A program made the position numbers and the translations under genes. Source: Bacteroidota bacterium (GTDB lineage: Bacteria > Bacteroidota > Bacteroidia > 2-12-FULL-35-15). Taken from it: a stretch of 64,000 nucleotides of DNA. Positions 27,026-36,061 of this stretch are shown piece by piece (position 1 is the stretch's first letter; every line of letters starts with the position of its first letter). The stretch is from positions 1 to 64,000 of the forward strand of contig CANJPX010000009.1 in the NCBI GenBank assembly GCA_947476185.1. The letters are read 5' to 3'. The notes beneath the pieces were generated by a model. That model was not told the DNA's origin and made no database searches. It was given only the letters and a program-made list of their open reading frames with translations.

Positions 27026-29200
27026 ATGAAACTAAAACGATTTCTGATATTATTTTTCTTGACGATTTTGTCATTAAAAAATTTCGCTACCCACATTGTA
27101 GGTGGCGAAATTTATTATGATAATTTGGGTGGAAATAATTATCGTATCACCTTAAAGGTTTACCGCGACTGCTTTACAGGATTAGCTCCATATGATAATC
27201 CAGCATGCGTTTTTATTTTTAATAGCGCAGGCTCTTTTATTGATAGTTTAGAAATGCCTTTTCCTGGTTCTGTTGTTTTGCCGGTTACCATTAATAATCC
27301 ATGTTTTACTCCGCCAACAAATATTTGTGTGGAAGAAGCGATCTATCAGTCCACAATAAATTTACCAAATATTCCAGGCGGCTATAATCTCACTTACCAG
27401 CGTTGTTGCAGGAATGGCACGATCTTAAATTTGGTTCTTCCGGGAGATGTGGGTTCAACTTATATGGCACACATTCCCGATAATACTGTTGCACCCGGTA
27501 ACAGCAGTCCACGATATACTAATTTTCCTCCTATATTTTTGTGTTCAGGTGTACCATTATTTTTCGATCATTCCGCTACAGATCCGGATGGCGACTCCTT
27601 GTATTACGAATTATGTGATCCTTACACAGGATTAGATGCAAGCTGTCCACAACTTGGTGCGGCCGGAGTTGCAGCCGGGTGTCCGGGAATAGCATCACCA
27701 CCACCGTATGCGTTTGTTCCGTGGCAAGCTCCTTATAATGCCACCTATCCAATGAGTGCTTCTCCGATTATTTCTGTTAATCCAACAACAGGTTTGATGA
27801 CAGGTACTCCAAATATGATTGGACAATGGGTCGTAGGAGTTTGTGTCAGTGAATATCGAGGAGGTGTTTTGATTGATGTTAACAAACGCGACTTTCAATT
27901 CAATGTAGTAAACTGTCCGGGTTTACCCGTTGCTTCCATTCCATTACAAACAACTTTTTGTTTTGGGTACAATGTGAATTTTACGCAATCCAGCATCAAT
28001 GCATTTACCTATCACTGGGATTTTGGTGATCCAACAACTACCCTCGATACCTCAAATGTTATTGCACCTACCTGGACATATTCCGATTCAGGAACGTATG
28101 TTGTTACCTTGATCATTAATCCGGGTACAATGTGTGCAGATACAAATTCAAATACCTTTTATATTTATCCATTATTGGATCCGAATTTTTCTCCTCCTCC
28201 CGGAGAATGTATTTACGAGAATAGTTACAGTTTCACTGGTGCGGGAGACTATATGGGTAATGGTACATTCGCATGGAATTTCGGATCACATGCCTCTCCG
28301 TCTGCAAGTAATAATGTCAATCCAACAAATATTGTTTATGATAGTGTAGGAGTGTTCCCTGTTATATTTACTGTAAGTGAAAATGGTTGTACGGAATCGT
28401 ACACGGCCAATGTGGAGGTGTATCCAAAACCGGTTGCCGCCTATACTTTGGCTTCGGCCATTTCCTGTAATCTACAGCCGGTGCAATTTTTGGATGGCTC
28501 TAACGTTGGTGGGCCATTTAGTTATAACTGGAGTTTTGGTGATGGCGGAGCATCCACAGAACAAAATCCGAATCACATTTACCCTTCTATCGGAACATAT
28601 TCCAGCAGTTTAATTATTGCAAGTTCTCATGGTTGTAAAGATACTTTTTCATTGCCGTCATCTGTTGCGGTTTTTCCTTCACCTTCTGCCGGTGTAGATG
28701 CTACGCCAAGAGATACGTCAATTTTTTATCCTGACGTTACAGCATTTGACCTGAGTTCTGGTGGTATCGATTGTACAATTTATTGGGGAGATGGAACAAG
28801 CAGTTCAAATTGTGATACCATGCATGCTTATGCGCATCCCGGAACATATACAATTATGCAGGTAGTTGTTAATGCTGCCGGATGTACCGATACAGCTTAT
28901 GTTGAAGTGGTCATCCGTCCCGAATATTTATTCTGGATCCCGAATGCATTCACCCCGAATGGAAATGGATTGAATGATGTTTTTAAACCAAAATTACTTG
29001 GTGTTCATAATTATTCATTCCTAATCTTTGATCGTTGGGGAGAAAAAATATTTGAAACCACCAATCTGGAAGATGGATGGAACGGTTTTTACAAAGGTAA
29101 ATTATGTACGAACGATGTATTCGTGTATAAAATAAATTTCCGTGATGACGTTCAGCAGTTAGATCATCAATATATTGGAAGAGTCACTTTAGTGAGATAA
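27026..29200 (+). CDS. Secreted PKD-domain protein with gliding-motility C-terminal domain
   Basis: The 724-residue product has a signal peptide ending near NFA|T (residue 22), then an N-terminal domain of about 270 residues (HIVGGEIYYDNLGG, VYRDCF, YQRCCRNGTI, DPDGDSLYYELCDP) with many cysteines, seen at the start of several Bacteroidota surface proteins. It is followed by about three or four PKD units (YHWDFGDP, FAWNFGSH, YNWSFGDGG, IYWGDGTSS) and the type B T9SS domain (IPNAFTPNGNGLNDVF, FDRWGEKIFE, DGWNG). It lacks the choice-of-anchor L domain of its two upstream neighbours. Expected to be surface-located, perhaps in adhesion. Confidence 0.92.
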   Translation: MKLKRFLILFFLTILSLKNFATHIVGGEIYYDNLGGNNYRITLKVYRDCFTGLAPYDNPACVFIFNSAGSFIDSLEMPFPGSVVLPVTINNPCFTPPTNICVEEAIYQSTINLPNIPGGYNLTYQRCCRNGTILNLVLPGDVGSTYMAHIPDNTVAPGNSSPRYTNFPPIFLCSGVPLFFDHSATDPDGDSLYYELCDPYTGLDASCPQLGAAGVAAGCPGIASPPPYAFVPWQAPYNATYPMSASPIISVNPTTGLMTGTPNMIGQWVVGVCVSEYRGGVLIDVNKRDFQFNVVNCPGLPVASIPLQTTFCFGYNVNFTQSSINAFTYHWDFGDPTTTLDTSNVIAPTWTYSDSGTYVVTLIINPGTMCADTNSNTFYIYPLLDPNFSPPPGECIYENSYSFTGAGDYMGNGTFAWNFGSHASPSASNNVNPTNIVYDSVGVFPVIFTVSENGCTESYTANVEVYPKPVAAYTLASAISCNLQPVQFLDGSNVGGPFSYNWSFGDGGASTEQNPNHIYPSIGTYSSSLIIASSHGCKDTFSLPSSVAVFPSPSAGVDATPRDTSIFYPDVTAFDLSSGGIDCTIYWGDGTSSSNCDTMHAYAHPGTYTIMQVVVNAAGCTDTAYVEVVIRPEYLFWIPNAFTPNGNGLNDVFKPKLLGVHNYSFLIFDRWGEKIFETTNLEDGWNGFYKGKLCTNDVFVYKINFRDDVQQLDHQYIGRVTLVR

Positions 29201-29203
29201 ATA

Positions 29204-29315
29204 AGTTCAAAGTTTAAGGTTTGAAAATTCAAAATTTTGTGTCACACAAAGATGCAGATTGTCGAAGAGTGTGCGCAGGTCTACCCCAAATGTTTCGACA
29301 GGCTCAACATGACAA
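29204..29315. repeat. Intergenic low-complexity and GTCGAA/TTCGAC repeats
   Basis: After the secreted-protein cluster the spacer holds an AAGTTCAAAGTTTAAGG stretch (29204-29220), GTCGAA (29261-29266) inverted to TTCGAC (29294-29299), and TTCGACAGGCTCAACATGAC starting at 29294. The last resembles a dispersed repeat seen in many Bacteroidota genomes. No gene is visible between 29201 and 29402. Confidence 0.45.
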
Positions 29316-29402
29316 CACACAATATTTCGATTCGGTCTTTGCAGAAGGTTAAATTGTCGAAGTCTTGCAGAGTCAATGGCACTAATTATAGTCTGGAGAT
29401 TT

Positions 29403-30917
29403 TCAAATTAAAACGTTACCGCTCATTTCTTTCGGAATAGAAATTCCCATTATTTTTAAAATGGTAGGAGCGATGTCGGCCAGTTTTCCATCCTTGATAT
29501 TCTTATGATCACTATCAATTAAAATACAAGGAACAGGATTGGTAGAATGGGCTGTGTTAGGTGAACCGTCAGGGTTGATCATGAAATCGGAGTTGCCATG
29601 GTCGGCAATGATGATGAATGAATAACCATTTTGAATTCCAGCCTCAACTACTCTTTTTGTACAAGCATCAACAGTTTCAACAGCTTTTATTACAGCATTG
29701 TAATCACCTGTATGTCCCACCATATCAGCGTTAGCAAAATTCAAACAAATAAAATCAGTATCGCCTTTTTGTATCTCAGGGATAATAGCATCCGTTAATT
29801 CCAATGCACTCATTTCAGGTTTAAGGTCGTACGTAGCAACTTTTGCTGACGGAGCCATTATTCTTTTTTCTCCTGCAAATTCTTTTTCTCTTCCACCTGA
29901 AAAGAAAAATGTGACATGTGGGTATTTTTCCGTTTCTGCGATCCGTATTTGTTTCTTCCCGGCTTTTTCTAAAACTTCTCCAAGCGTATTCGATAAATTA
30001 TCTTTGTCGTAAAGTATATGTATGTTTTTAAAAGAAGCATCATAATTTGTCATCGTGACATAATAAAGTGGAAGAATTTTCATTCCTTGCTCCGTCATAT
30101 CTTGCTGAGTCAGCACCTGCGTGATCTCTCTGCAACGGTCGGTACGGAAATTGAAACAGACTACCACATCATTTTCTTTTATTATTCCGATAGGATTTCC
30201 TGACGAATCGGTATGAATTATTGGTTTAATAAATTCATCCGTAATATTTTCTGAATAAGATCCTGCTATTGCCTTAATGATATTTTGAGTCTTTTTTCCT
30301 TCTCCTTTGATCAGCAGATCATAAGCGAATTTAACACGTTCCCAACGTTTATCTCTGTCCATTGCGTAATAGCGGCCAACAACACTTGCAATTTTCCCGG
30401 AAGATGTTTTTAAATGTTCTTCAAGATTTGAAATATACCCCAATCCACTTTTTGGATCGCAATCTCTGCCATCAGTAAAGGCATGAATAAAAACATTCTC
30501 CAAACCTTTTGCTTTTGCCAGATCACATAAATAGTGCAAATGTGCTTGCGATGAATGAACTCCTCCTTCCGATACAAGTCCGATAAAATGAATTGCTTTG
30601 TTATTTTGCTTCGCGTATTCAAATGCTTTTACAAGTTCAGGGTTGGTATCAATTGTTTTTTCGCGTACCGCTTTATTGATAAGTGCAAAATCTTGGTAAA
30701 CAACTCTTCCTGCACCTATATTTAAATGGCCTACCTCGCTATTTCCCATTTGTCCATTGGGTAAACCAACATTTTCACCTGAGGTTAATAATGTAGAATG
30801 CGGGTGTTTTTTATACAAGCTATCTACAAATGGAGTGTTTGCATTTGCGATGGCATCGGACTTTGAGCCATCGCCAATTCCCCAGCCATCTAAAATTAAT
30901 AATGCTACTTTTTTCAT
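29403..30917 (-). CDS. gpmI: 2,3-bisphosphoglycerate-independent phosphoglycerate mutase
   Basis: The 504-residue product interconverts 3- and 2-phosphoglycerate in glycolysis and gluconeogenesis using two manganese ions and a serine nucleophile. The sequence begins with the metal ligand in LILDGWGIG, has the nucleophile S60 in [17 protein letters not shown], the substrate-binding HAFTDGRD segment near 150, and the C-terminal metal site region [14 protein letters not shown] and IADHGNSD. Length and order match the family. It lies 40 bp downstream of the orphan sensor kinase gene and may be co-transcribed with it. Confidence 0.97.
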   Translation of the reverse strand: MKKVALLILDGWGIGDGSKSDAIANANTPFVDSLYKKHPHSTLLTSGENVGLPNGQMGNSEVGHLNIGAGRVVYQDFALINKAVREKTIDTNPELVKAFEYAKQNNKAIHFIGLVSEGGVHSSQAHLHYLCDLAKAKGLENVFIHAFTDGRDCDPKSGLGYISNLEEHLKTSSGKIASVVGRYYAMDRDKRWERVKFAYDLLIKGEGKKTQNIIKAIAGSYSENITDEFIKPIIHTDSSGNPIGIIKENDVVVCFNFRTDRCREITQVLTQQDMTEQGMKILPLYYVTMTNYDASFKNIHILYDKDNLSNTLGEVLEKAGKKQIRIAETEKYPHVTFFFSGGREKEFAGEKRIMAPSAKVATYDLKPEMSALELTDAIIPEIQKGDTDFICLNFANADMVGHTGDYNAVIKAVETVDACTKRVVEAGIQNGYSFIIIADHGNSDFMINPDGSPNTAHSTNPVPCILIDSDHKNIKDGKLADIAPTILKIMGISIPKEMSGNVLI

Positions 30918-30958
30918 ATCTCTGATTCTCTTTTACAAAAATGTTTCAAATTATGATC

Positions 30959-31936
30959 TCAACTAAAAACAACTTCAAAAATACTACCCTTAGGAATATT
31001 GTTTTTTACAGTAATAGTTCCATTGTGTTGTGTTACCAAATAATTCACAATGTATAAACCTAAACCTGTACCTTTTGTTTTTCTGACTTCTTCATTCCCG
31101 ACACGATAAAATTTCTGAAATATGGTGATTTTTTCGGGATCAGAAATCCCTACACCTTCATCAGCAACGCTTAAGATTATTTTTTCATTTTGTTTTTTTA
31201 ATCCTATGGTGATAGTGGTATTTTCGGGAGAATATTTAACGGCATTTTCAAATAAGTTCAGAATGATCGAAGGGAAACTTGTTTTGTCAATATTCATCCG
31301 GATATTAGGTTCAATATTCAATATCACTTTTTGTTTATAGTTGAAAGACTTGATCGTCTGTTTAAGTCCGTCTGCAAGGTATTCAGAAATGTTAAAGGGC
31401 TCTTTGTAAATAGAATACACACTATTTTCTATTTTCGCAGCCAGTAGAATATTTTCAACTAAATTATTTAATCGCTCTGTATCGCTGATGGCATTCGTAA
31501 TAATTTCTTTCTGCTTAGCTCTGTCGAGTTCATGTTTTAACAGCGTCTGCAATTGAAGTTTTGTAGAAGCAATTGGTGATTTTAATTCATGCGTTACTGA
31601 TAGCAAAAAATTTTGTTGCTGCTGTGCAAGAGCATTTTCTTTTTTGAGGGTTTTTCTGACTTGATATCCACCCAATAACAAGAGACAAATAAAAACCGAG
31701 CCTTCGCTTGAAATCATGAGCCAACGTGCACGCAGTTTCGCATTCAATTCATTGCCATTTGCAATTACCTCTTCCGGAGATTCACCTTTCAAAAGATTGA
31801 CTTCGGATTTTAAATGCATGATCTCATTGTTGAGTTTAAACATTGAAAACGTCCACCACGAAAATTGCAGAAATACATAAGTCAATAATATGTAAAACAT
31901 GAATAAAGGCCTGGATTTTTTTTGTTTGGAAATCAT
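30959..31936 (-). CDS. Orphan sensor histidine kinase
   Basis: The 325-residue product has two membrane segments (residues about 12-32 and 73-92) around a short 40-residue outer loop, then a HisKA domain (SVTHELKSPIASTKL with the phospho-acceptor His) and a HATPase domain (NLFENAVKYSPENT, VADEGVGISD, GTGLGLYIV). No receiver-domain gene is next to it. The loop is too short for a large ligand domain, so it probably senses membrane state or a partner protein. TACCTTTG lies four bases before the ATG, so its transcript should be leaderless. Confidence 0.92.
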   Translation of the reverse strand: MISKQKKSRPLFMFYILLTYVFLQFSWWTFSMFKLNNEIMHLKSEVNLLKGESPEEVIANGNELNAKLRARWLMISSEGSVFICLLLLGGYQVRKTLKKENALAQQQQNFLLSVTHELKSPIASTKLQLQTLLKHELDRAKQKEIITNAISDTERLNNLVENILLAAKIENSVYSIYKEPFNISEYLADGLKQTIKSFNYKQKVILNIEPNIRMNIDKTSFPSIILNLFENAVKYSPENTTITIGLKKQNEKIILSVADEGVGISDPEKITIFQKFYRVGNEEVRKTKGTGLGLYIVNYLVTQHNGTITVKNNIPKGSIFEVVFS

Positions 31937-31940
31937 GGTG

Positions 31941-31948
31941 CAAAGGTA
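31941..31948 (-). promoter_or_regulatory. Promoter -7 element TACCTTTG, 4 nt before ATG
   Basis: On the minus strand TACCTTTG is followed by CACC and the ATG at 31936. No usual leader or ribosome-binding site is possible. Confidence 0.65.
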
Positions 31949-32010
31949 AGAAAAAAGGCAGTTCTTAACGTTGCTCTATTGATGTAATATTAAGTATATC
32001 TGTTTATACA

Positions 32011-32040
32011 AAAAAACGGATCAACAAGATCCGTCTTTTT
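32011..32040. terminator. Terminator after the globin gene, usable in both directions
   Basis: ACGGATC (32016-32022) pairs with GATCCGT (32028-32034) across a five-base loop, flanked by A6 on the left and T5 on the right. It lies 50 bp past the stop of the minus-strand globin gene. Confidence 0.8.
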
Positions 32041-32083
32041 GTATAAATAATTGAGATTTAATTAAATCATTTTTTTGATCAAA

Positions 32084-32449
32084 TCATTTTCCTAAAACGT
32101 CATTTTTAGTACTTAATGTAATTGTAACAATTTCATCGATCAAATTCTGAGCAACATTTAATTCAGTAAGCGTTGTTACCAAATGACCTGCAACTGCGTT
32201 AAAATGGTCTTCAGTAAGTTTTAGGTGTGCGTGAGCGTTGCGCATGTCTTTGCCTGTATAGGGCAGGGGAGCACCAAAAGCGTAGGCCAGGAAAAGTTTC
32301 TGTTTGCTTGCCTGTGCCTTCATATCGGTATTTTTAAAAAAGTGGTTGATATTGTTATCAGCCAAAATTTTATTGTAAAAAATTTCTACTGCAGCATTTA
32401 CTGCCTCCATTCCACCGATTCTTTCGAATAAACTTTCATTTTTTTCCAT
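32084..32449 (-). CDS. Group I truncated hemoglobin
   Basis: The 121-residue product is the length of a trHbN protein. The sequence SLFERIGGMEAVNAAVEIFYNKILAD is the AB helix with the conserved GG, HFFKNTDMKAQASKQKLFLAYAFGAP is the C-E region, and MRNAHAHLKLTEDHFNAVAGHL holds the proximal histidine on helix F. These bind oxygen or nitric oxide and usually serve in NO detoxification; that use here is inference. It has a promoter element 44 bp upstream and a terminator after it, so it is a single-gene unit. Confidence 0.93.
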   Translation of the reverse strand: MEKNESLFERIGGMEAVNAAVEIFYNKILADNNINHFFKNTDMKAQASKQKLFLAYAFGAPLPYTGKDMRNAHAHLKLTEDHFNAVAGHLVTTLTELNVAQNLIDEIVTITLSTKNDVLGK

Positions 32450-32493
32450 TTTTTAATATGTTAAAGCAGTAGAATTAAGGTTTTATTTAGTTT

Positions 32494-32501
32494 CAAAGTT
32501 A
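32494..32501 (-). promoter_or_regulatory. Promoter -7 element TAACTTTG for the globin gene
   Basis: TAACTTTG on the minus strand, with TTG 20 bases upstream of it (32524-32522) as the -33 box. It gives a leader of about 40 nt. Confidence 0.65.
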
Positions 32502-32637
32502 AATCTGTTTTTCCACTTATGCAAGGTTAGTCTCTTTGGGTCCCCAATACTTAATGAATAAAATAAATCTTCTGTTTTAAATTTTTTTAAAGCAAGTATT
32601 ATTATAGATTTAGGTTCAATTGTTCCCTAAAAACAAC

Positions 32638-32670
32638 AAACCCTCGCAAACTTCTTGTTTACGAGGGTTT
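32638..32670 (-). terminator. Terminator downstream of tRNA-Phe
   Basis: AAACCCTCGCAAAC (32638-32651) pairs with GTTTACGAGGGTTT (32657-32670) with one mismatch and a 5-nt loop. On the minus strand the tail is T-rich (32637-32629). It lies 14 bp past the tRNA 3' end. Confidence 0.8.
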
Positions 32671-32683
32671 TGTTTTTTAAAAG

Positions 32684-32756
32684 TGGTGCCCACTGGGATC
32701 GAACCAGTGACACAAGGATTTTCAGTCCTTTGCTCTACCAACTGAGCTAGGGCACC
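32684..32756 (-). tRNA. tRNA-Phe (GAA)
   Basis: The 73-nt cloverleaf on the minus strand has acceptor arms GGTGCCC and GGGCACC, D arm GCTC/GAGC, anticodon arm AAGGA/TCCTT with loop CTGAAAA (anticodon GAA), and T arm ACTGG/CCAGT with TTCGATC. The discriminator base is A. CCA is not encoded. Confidence 0.97.
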
Positions 32757-32836
32757 AGCTCTTTAAATCGGAGGGCAAATGTAAACATTATTTCTATTTC
32801 TCAAAAAAATATTTCTGCATTCCTTGTCTTTATTTG

Positions 32837-32844
32837 TAGTTTTG
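32837..32844 (+). promoter_or_regulatory. Promoter -7 element TAGTTTTG, 4 nt before ATG
   Basis: TAGTTTTG is followed by TGAT and the ATG at 32849, so the coaX transcript should begin at or next to its start codon. Confidence 0.65.
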
Positions 32845-32848
32845 TGAT

Positions 32849-33583
32849 ATGCAATTAGTTATAGATATCGGAAATACTCAAGTTAAGGCTGCTATCTTTG
32901 ACGGAAAGGAGATGAAAGAATCTTTTGTCTTTGCTTCAGTTGAGGATATGCTTCTTTCCGGAATTGTTAAGAATAATCCTGTTAATAATTGCATTCTGGC
33001 TTCGGTGGTTGATAATATTGCTCCTTTTATTGCACAATTAAGAGAGAAATGGAATGTTTTGATATTTAATTCAGAAACGCCAATTCCAATTAAAAACCTT
33101 TATAAAACTGCTCAGACCCTTGGTAGCGACCGACTCGCAGCTGCTGTTGCCGGTAATTCTTTGTATCCGGATAGAAATGTGCTGGTGATAGATTTTGGTA
33201 CTTGTATCAAATATAATTTTGTGAATGGCAACAATGAATACCTAGGTGGTGCTATCTCCCCTGGCTTAAATATGAGATTTAATGCCATGCATACTTTTAC
33301 CTCGCGTTTACCGTTATTGAAGTTTGACCAGTCTTATGAAGCTCTCATTGGAACAAATACCAATGAAAGCATGTTGTCTGGTGCGCAAAATGGTGCCATT
33401 GCTGAGGTAATTGGATTTATTGAACAATATAAACAGCAATTTCCGGATGTAAATGTTGTTTTGACTGGCGGAGATGTTAAATTTTTTGAGAAACGGTTAA
33501 AAAATAGCATCTTTGCAGACCAAAATTTAATCCTTAAAGGATTGAACGAAATATTAGACTACAATTTAAATCGTATTAAGTGA
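32849..33583 (+). CDS. coaX: Type III pantothenate kinase
   Basis: The 244-residue product performs the first step of coenzyme A synthesis. It shows the ASKHA phosphate motifs of the CoaX group: LVIDIGNTQVKAAIF at the N-terminus (D6), LGSDRLAAAVAG near residue 92, VIDFGTCIKYNFV near 115 and GGAISPGLNMRF near 132, which is the CoaX signature. The type III enzyme is the usual one in Bacteroidota. It heads a run of envelope genes: its stop overlaps the GTG start of the OMP gene by 4 bp. Confidence 0.95.
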   Translation: MQLVIDIGNTQVKAAIFDGKEMKESFVFASVEDMLLSGIVKNNPVNNCILASVVDNIAPFIAQLREKWNVLIFNSETPIPIKNLYKTAQTLGSDRLAAAVAGNSLYPDRNVLVIDFGTCIKYNFVNGNNEYLGGAISPGLNMRFNAMHTFTSRLPLLKFDQSYEALIGTNTNESMLSGAQNGAIAEVIGFIEQYKQQFPDVNVVLTGGDVKFFEKRLKNSIFADQNLILKGLNEILDYNLNRIK

Positions 33584-35118
33584 TAAGAAGGAATTTTTTC
33601 AAAACAAGTGATCTTGCATCAGTAACATTCTTGTTTTCATTATTTGTAACTCTGTCCTTTATACAGATAAGTGCAACAGCACAAAATACCAGTTCTCCTT
33701 ATTCCCGCTATGGAATTGGTGATATCGGAGGAAAAGGTTTCGGACAAGGGTTTTCTTTGGGTGGTACGCATATCGCAATGCAAAATGATACCACACCGAT
33801 TTTTTTCATCAATACCGGTAATCCTGCATCCTATTCAAGTATGAGATTGGTTACTGCCGAATTGGGCGCAAATTATAATCGTATTCAACTTGAAAGTTCA
33901 AGCGCTAAAAAGACGATCAATAATGCCTCTTTGGCTTATATTTCCTTAGCTTTCCCTTTCAAAAGATGGTGGGGAGGCAGTATCGGACTGGTTCCATTTA
34001 GTTCTGTAGGGTATAAAGTTTCAGATGAACAGGAAATCGGAAGTGTAGGCACAGTAAAATATCTGTATCAAGGTTCTGGTGGGATTAATCAGGTATATTT
34101 TGGAAACGCAATTACACCTTTCATCGGTTTACCAAGACATTATCTGATGTCAGCGAAATATGCTCGTTTACATTCTTTGAAACGTCCTGATCAAACAGTA
34201 AAATCCTGTCACGAAGTTTATGAAGATACTCAGTCGATTCGCAAGGATTTGAATAGAAAAAAATTCTTGCAGAGTCTAGCTGTCGGTGCAAATGCTTCTT
34301 ATTTATTCGGGAATGTGGAAAACACCAGACGATCAATCTTCCCGGCAACATTATATGCATTTAATACATGCACAGGAACAAACACTCGTATTGATGGAAT
34401 GTATTTTGATTATGGAATGCAGATGGCATATACCGTGGATTCTATCAGATTTAAGGATAAGGCGGACACTTGTCGTCCTGTGAAATTTCGCGATCTGAAA
34501 GAGAATGTTAAAATTTTATTTGGTTTCACTTTCGCAGCACAAACCAATGTGAATGCTACTATTGACAGTCTTTCGTATAGTTATTTCAATAATTCATTGG
34601 GATATGAAATTGTAAAAGACACGATTGAAAATACACAAGGTGCAAAAGGTAAGATCACTCTTCCGCTTTCTATGGGTTTTGGTATTGGGTTTAAGAAAGG
34701 AGAAAAATGGTTGGTTGCAGCTGATTTTGCTGTGCAGAACTGGAGTAATTATAAAGTATTCGGACAAACACAAGGATTGAAAAATAGTATGCGTGTTTCC
34801 TTAGGGGCACAATATATTCCTAATGCGCGACCAAATGCAAGTTATGCAAAGCGGATACATTATCGGATGGGAGTTAGGTATACACAAACTGCGCTGGAAT
34901 TAAAGAATACTCCTTTAAATGAGTATGCATTGAGTATCGGTTGTGGTTTTCCGGTAGGAAGAAGTTATATTTTGCAAAATTTCTCTATGGTGAATATCGG
35001 AGTAGAATTCGGACAAAGAGGAACGGTTACAAACGGGCTCATCAAAGAAAATTTCCTTAAAGCCACAGTTGGATTTACGATCAACGACAGATGGTTCCAG
35101 AGGGCTAAATTTGATTAA
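33580..35118 (+). CDS. Outer membrane beta-barrel-like protein, Bacteroidota-conserved
   Basis: The 512-residue product begins at a GTG that overlaps the coaX stop. A signal-type hydrophobic stretch (residues about 12-32, ending SATAQ) is followed by SSPYSRYGIGD, a motif found at the start of a family of Bacteroidota outer membrane proteins, and by many alternating strands with aromatic residues, such as GGTHIAMQND and ISLAFPFKRWWGGSIGLVPFSSVGY. The C-terminus ends in a strand (ATVGFTINDRWFQRAKFD). It is probably an outer membrane barrel; its exact role is unknown. The position between coaX and lptC is seen in other Bacteroidota. Confidence 0.75.
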   Translation: MIRRNFFKTSDLASVTFLFSLFVTLSFIQISATAQNTSSPYSRYGIGDIGGKGFGQGFSLGGTHIAMQNDTTPIFFINTGNPASYSSMRLVTAELGANYNRIQLESSSAKKTINNASLAYISLAFPFKRWWGGSIGLVPFSSVGYKVSDEQEIGSVGTVKYLYQGSGGINQVYFGNAITPFIGLPRHYLMSAKYARLHSLKRPDQTVKSCHEVYEDTQSIRKDLNRKKFLQSLAVGANASYLFGNVENTRRSIFPATLYAFNTCTGTNTRIDGMYFDYGMQMAYTVDSIRFKDKADTCRPVKFRDLKENVKILFGFTFAAQTNVNATIDSLSYSYFNNSLGYEIVKDTIENTQGAKGKITLPLSMGFGIGFKKGEKWLVAADFAVQNWSNYKVFGQTQGLKNSMRVSLGAQYIPNARPNASYAKRIHYRMGVRYTQTALELKNTPLNEYALSIGCGFPVGRSYILQNFSMVNIGVEFGQRGTVTNGLIKENFLKATVGFTINDRWFQRAKFD

Positions 35119-35163
35119 TTTCAGAAGGGGTTCTTTCTTCTGCAAATTGAATATCTTAATTGA

Positions 35164-35772
35164 ATGCTCAAAAAAATACTTTATATCAGTTTGTTTATTT
35201 TATCATTCATGAGTTTTGCGGCTTGTGAAAATGATATTGATCTGGTGAATTCCATCACTTCCGCTTCCCAAAAAAAATTACCAATGGAATCCAGTAAAAA
35301 TGTGGAATTTCTTTACAGCGATTCTGCAATTGTTCGCGCCCGATTGAAAGCTCCTCAAATAGACCGTTATGGAGGAAAGAAGCCATACCTGGAATTGCCA
35401 AAGGGAATGAACATCGTTTTTTATCAGCAGACAAAAGCAGAACAAACAAATTTGACTGCAAATTATGGTATCGGTTTCGACAATGGAAATGGCTTGATGG
35501 AGAAAATGGAGGCGAAAGGGAATGTTATTGTGATAAATGAAAAAGGAGAACGCTTAAATACTGAACACCTTACATGGAACGCTTTTACAAAAAAAATATA
35601 TACCGATGATTTTGTGAAGATAACCACCAAAGACCAGGTGATTTGTGGTGATGGAATGGAAGCGGATCAGGATTTTTCGGAATATAAAATAAAAAACGTT
35701 ACCGGAACATTTGATGTAAATGAGGCAGATCAGGTTCCTGTCGAAACTGAAAAGGATAAAAAGAAAAAATAA
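35164..35772 (+). CDS. lptC: LPS export protein LptC
   Basis: The 202-residue product has an N-terminal signal/anchor (MLKKILYISLFILSFMSFAAC) in which the cysteine at residue 21 could be lipidated, and a body that fits the LptC beta-jellyroll: VEFLYSDSAIVRARLKAPQIDRY, then LTANYGIGFDNGNGLMEKMEAKGNVIVINEKGERLNTEHLTWNA. LptC carries lipopolysaccharide from the LptBFG ABC transporter to LptA across the periplasm. The C-terminus is a Lys-rich tail (EKDKKKK). It follows the OMP gene. Confidence 0.87.
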   Translation: MLKKILYISLFILSFMSFAACENDIDLVNSITSASQKKLPMESSKNVEFLYSDSAIVRARLKAPQIDRYGGKKPYLELPKGMNIVFYQQTKAEQTNLTANYGIGFDNGNGLMEKMEAKGNVIVINEKGERLNTEHLTWNAFTKKIYTDDFVKITTKDQVICGDGMEADQDFSEYKIKNVTGTFDVNEADQVPVETEKDKKKK

Positions 35773-35845
35773 AGTATCTTGCAAGAGCATTTTGTTTTTG
35801 GTTTACATTGTGAGGTACTTTCGTTTTAAAAAAATAAACTTAACT

Positions 35846-36061
35846 ATGAATAAAATATTCAGGATTCTCGAAATTGTTTGGTTGTTTATGGGCTGCGTTG
35901 GTATAATTATGTGTGTAGTGTCAATTGTTACAGGAGATAATAAAGGGTCAATGTTTTTTCTGGTCTTTACTTTTGCCTGCGGATTAATGTATGCTGTAAG
36001 AAGAAAACAACGGGTCAAGTTTGAGGCATCGGAAAAACAAAAAATGAAACAAAATAAATAG
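35846..36061 (+). CDS. Small two-TM membrane protein, unknown function
   Basis: This 71-residue frame from the ATG at 35846 (MNKIFRILEIVWLFMG) has two membrane segments (residues about 9-28 and 36-50) and a basic tail (RRKQRVKFEASEKQKMKQNK). It is flanked by lptC and the CorC-like gene, and its stop overlaps the GTG of the latter by one base, which argues for translation. A longer frame from 35720 overlaps the end of lptC and is not preferred. I recognise no family. Confidence 0.65.
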   Translation: MNKIFRILEIVWLFMGCVGIIMCVVSIVTGDNKGSMFFLVFTFACGLMYAVRRKQRVKFEASEKQKMKQNK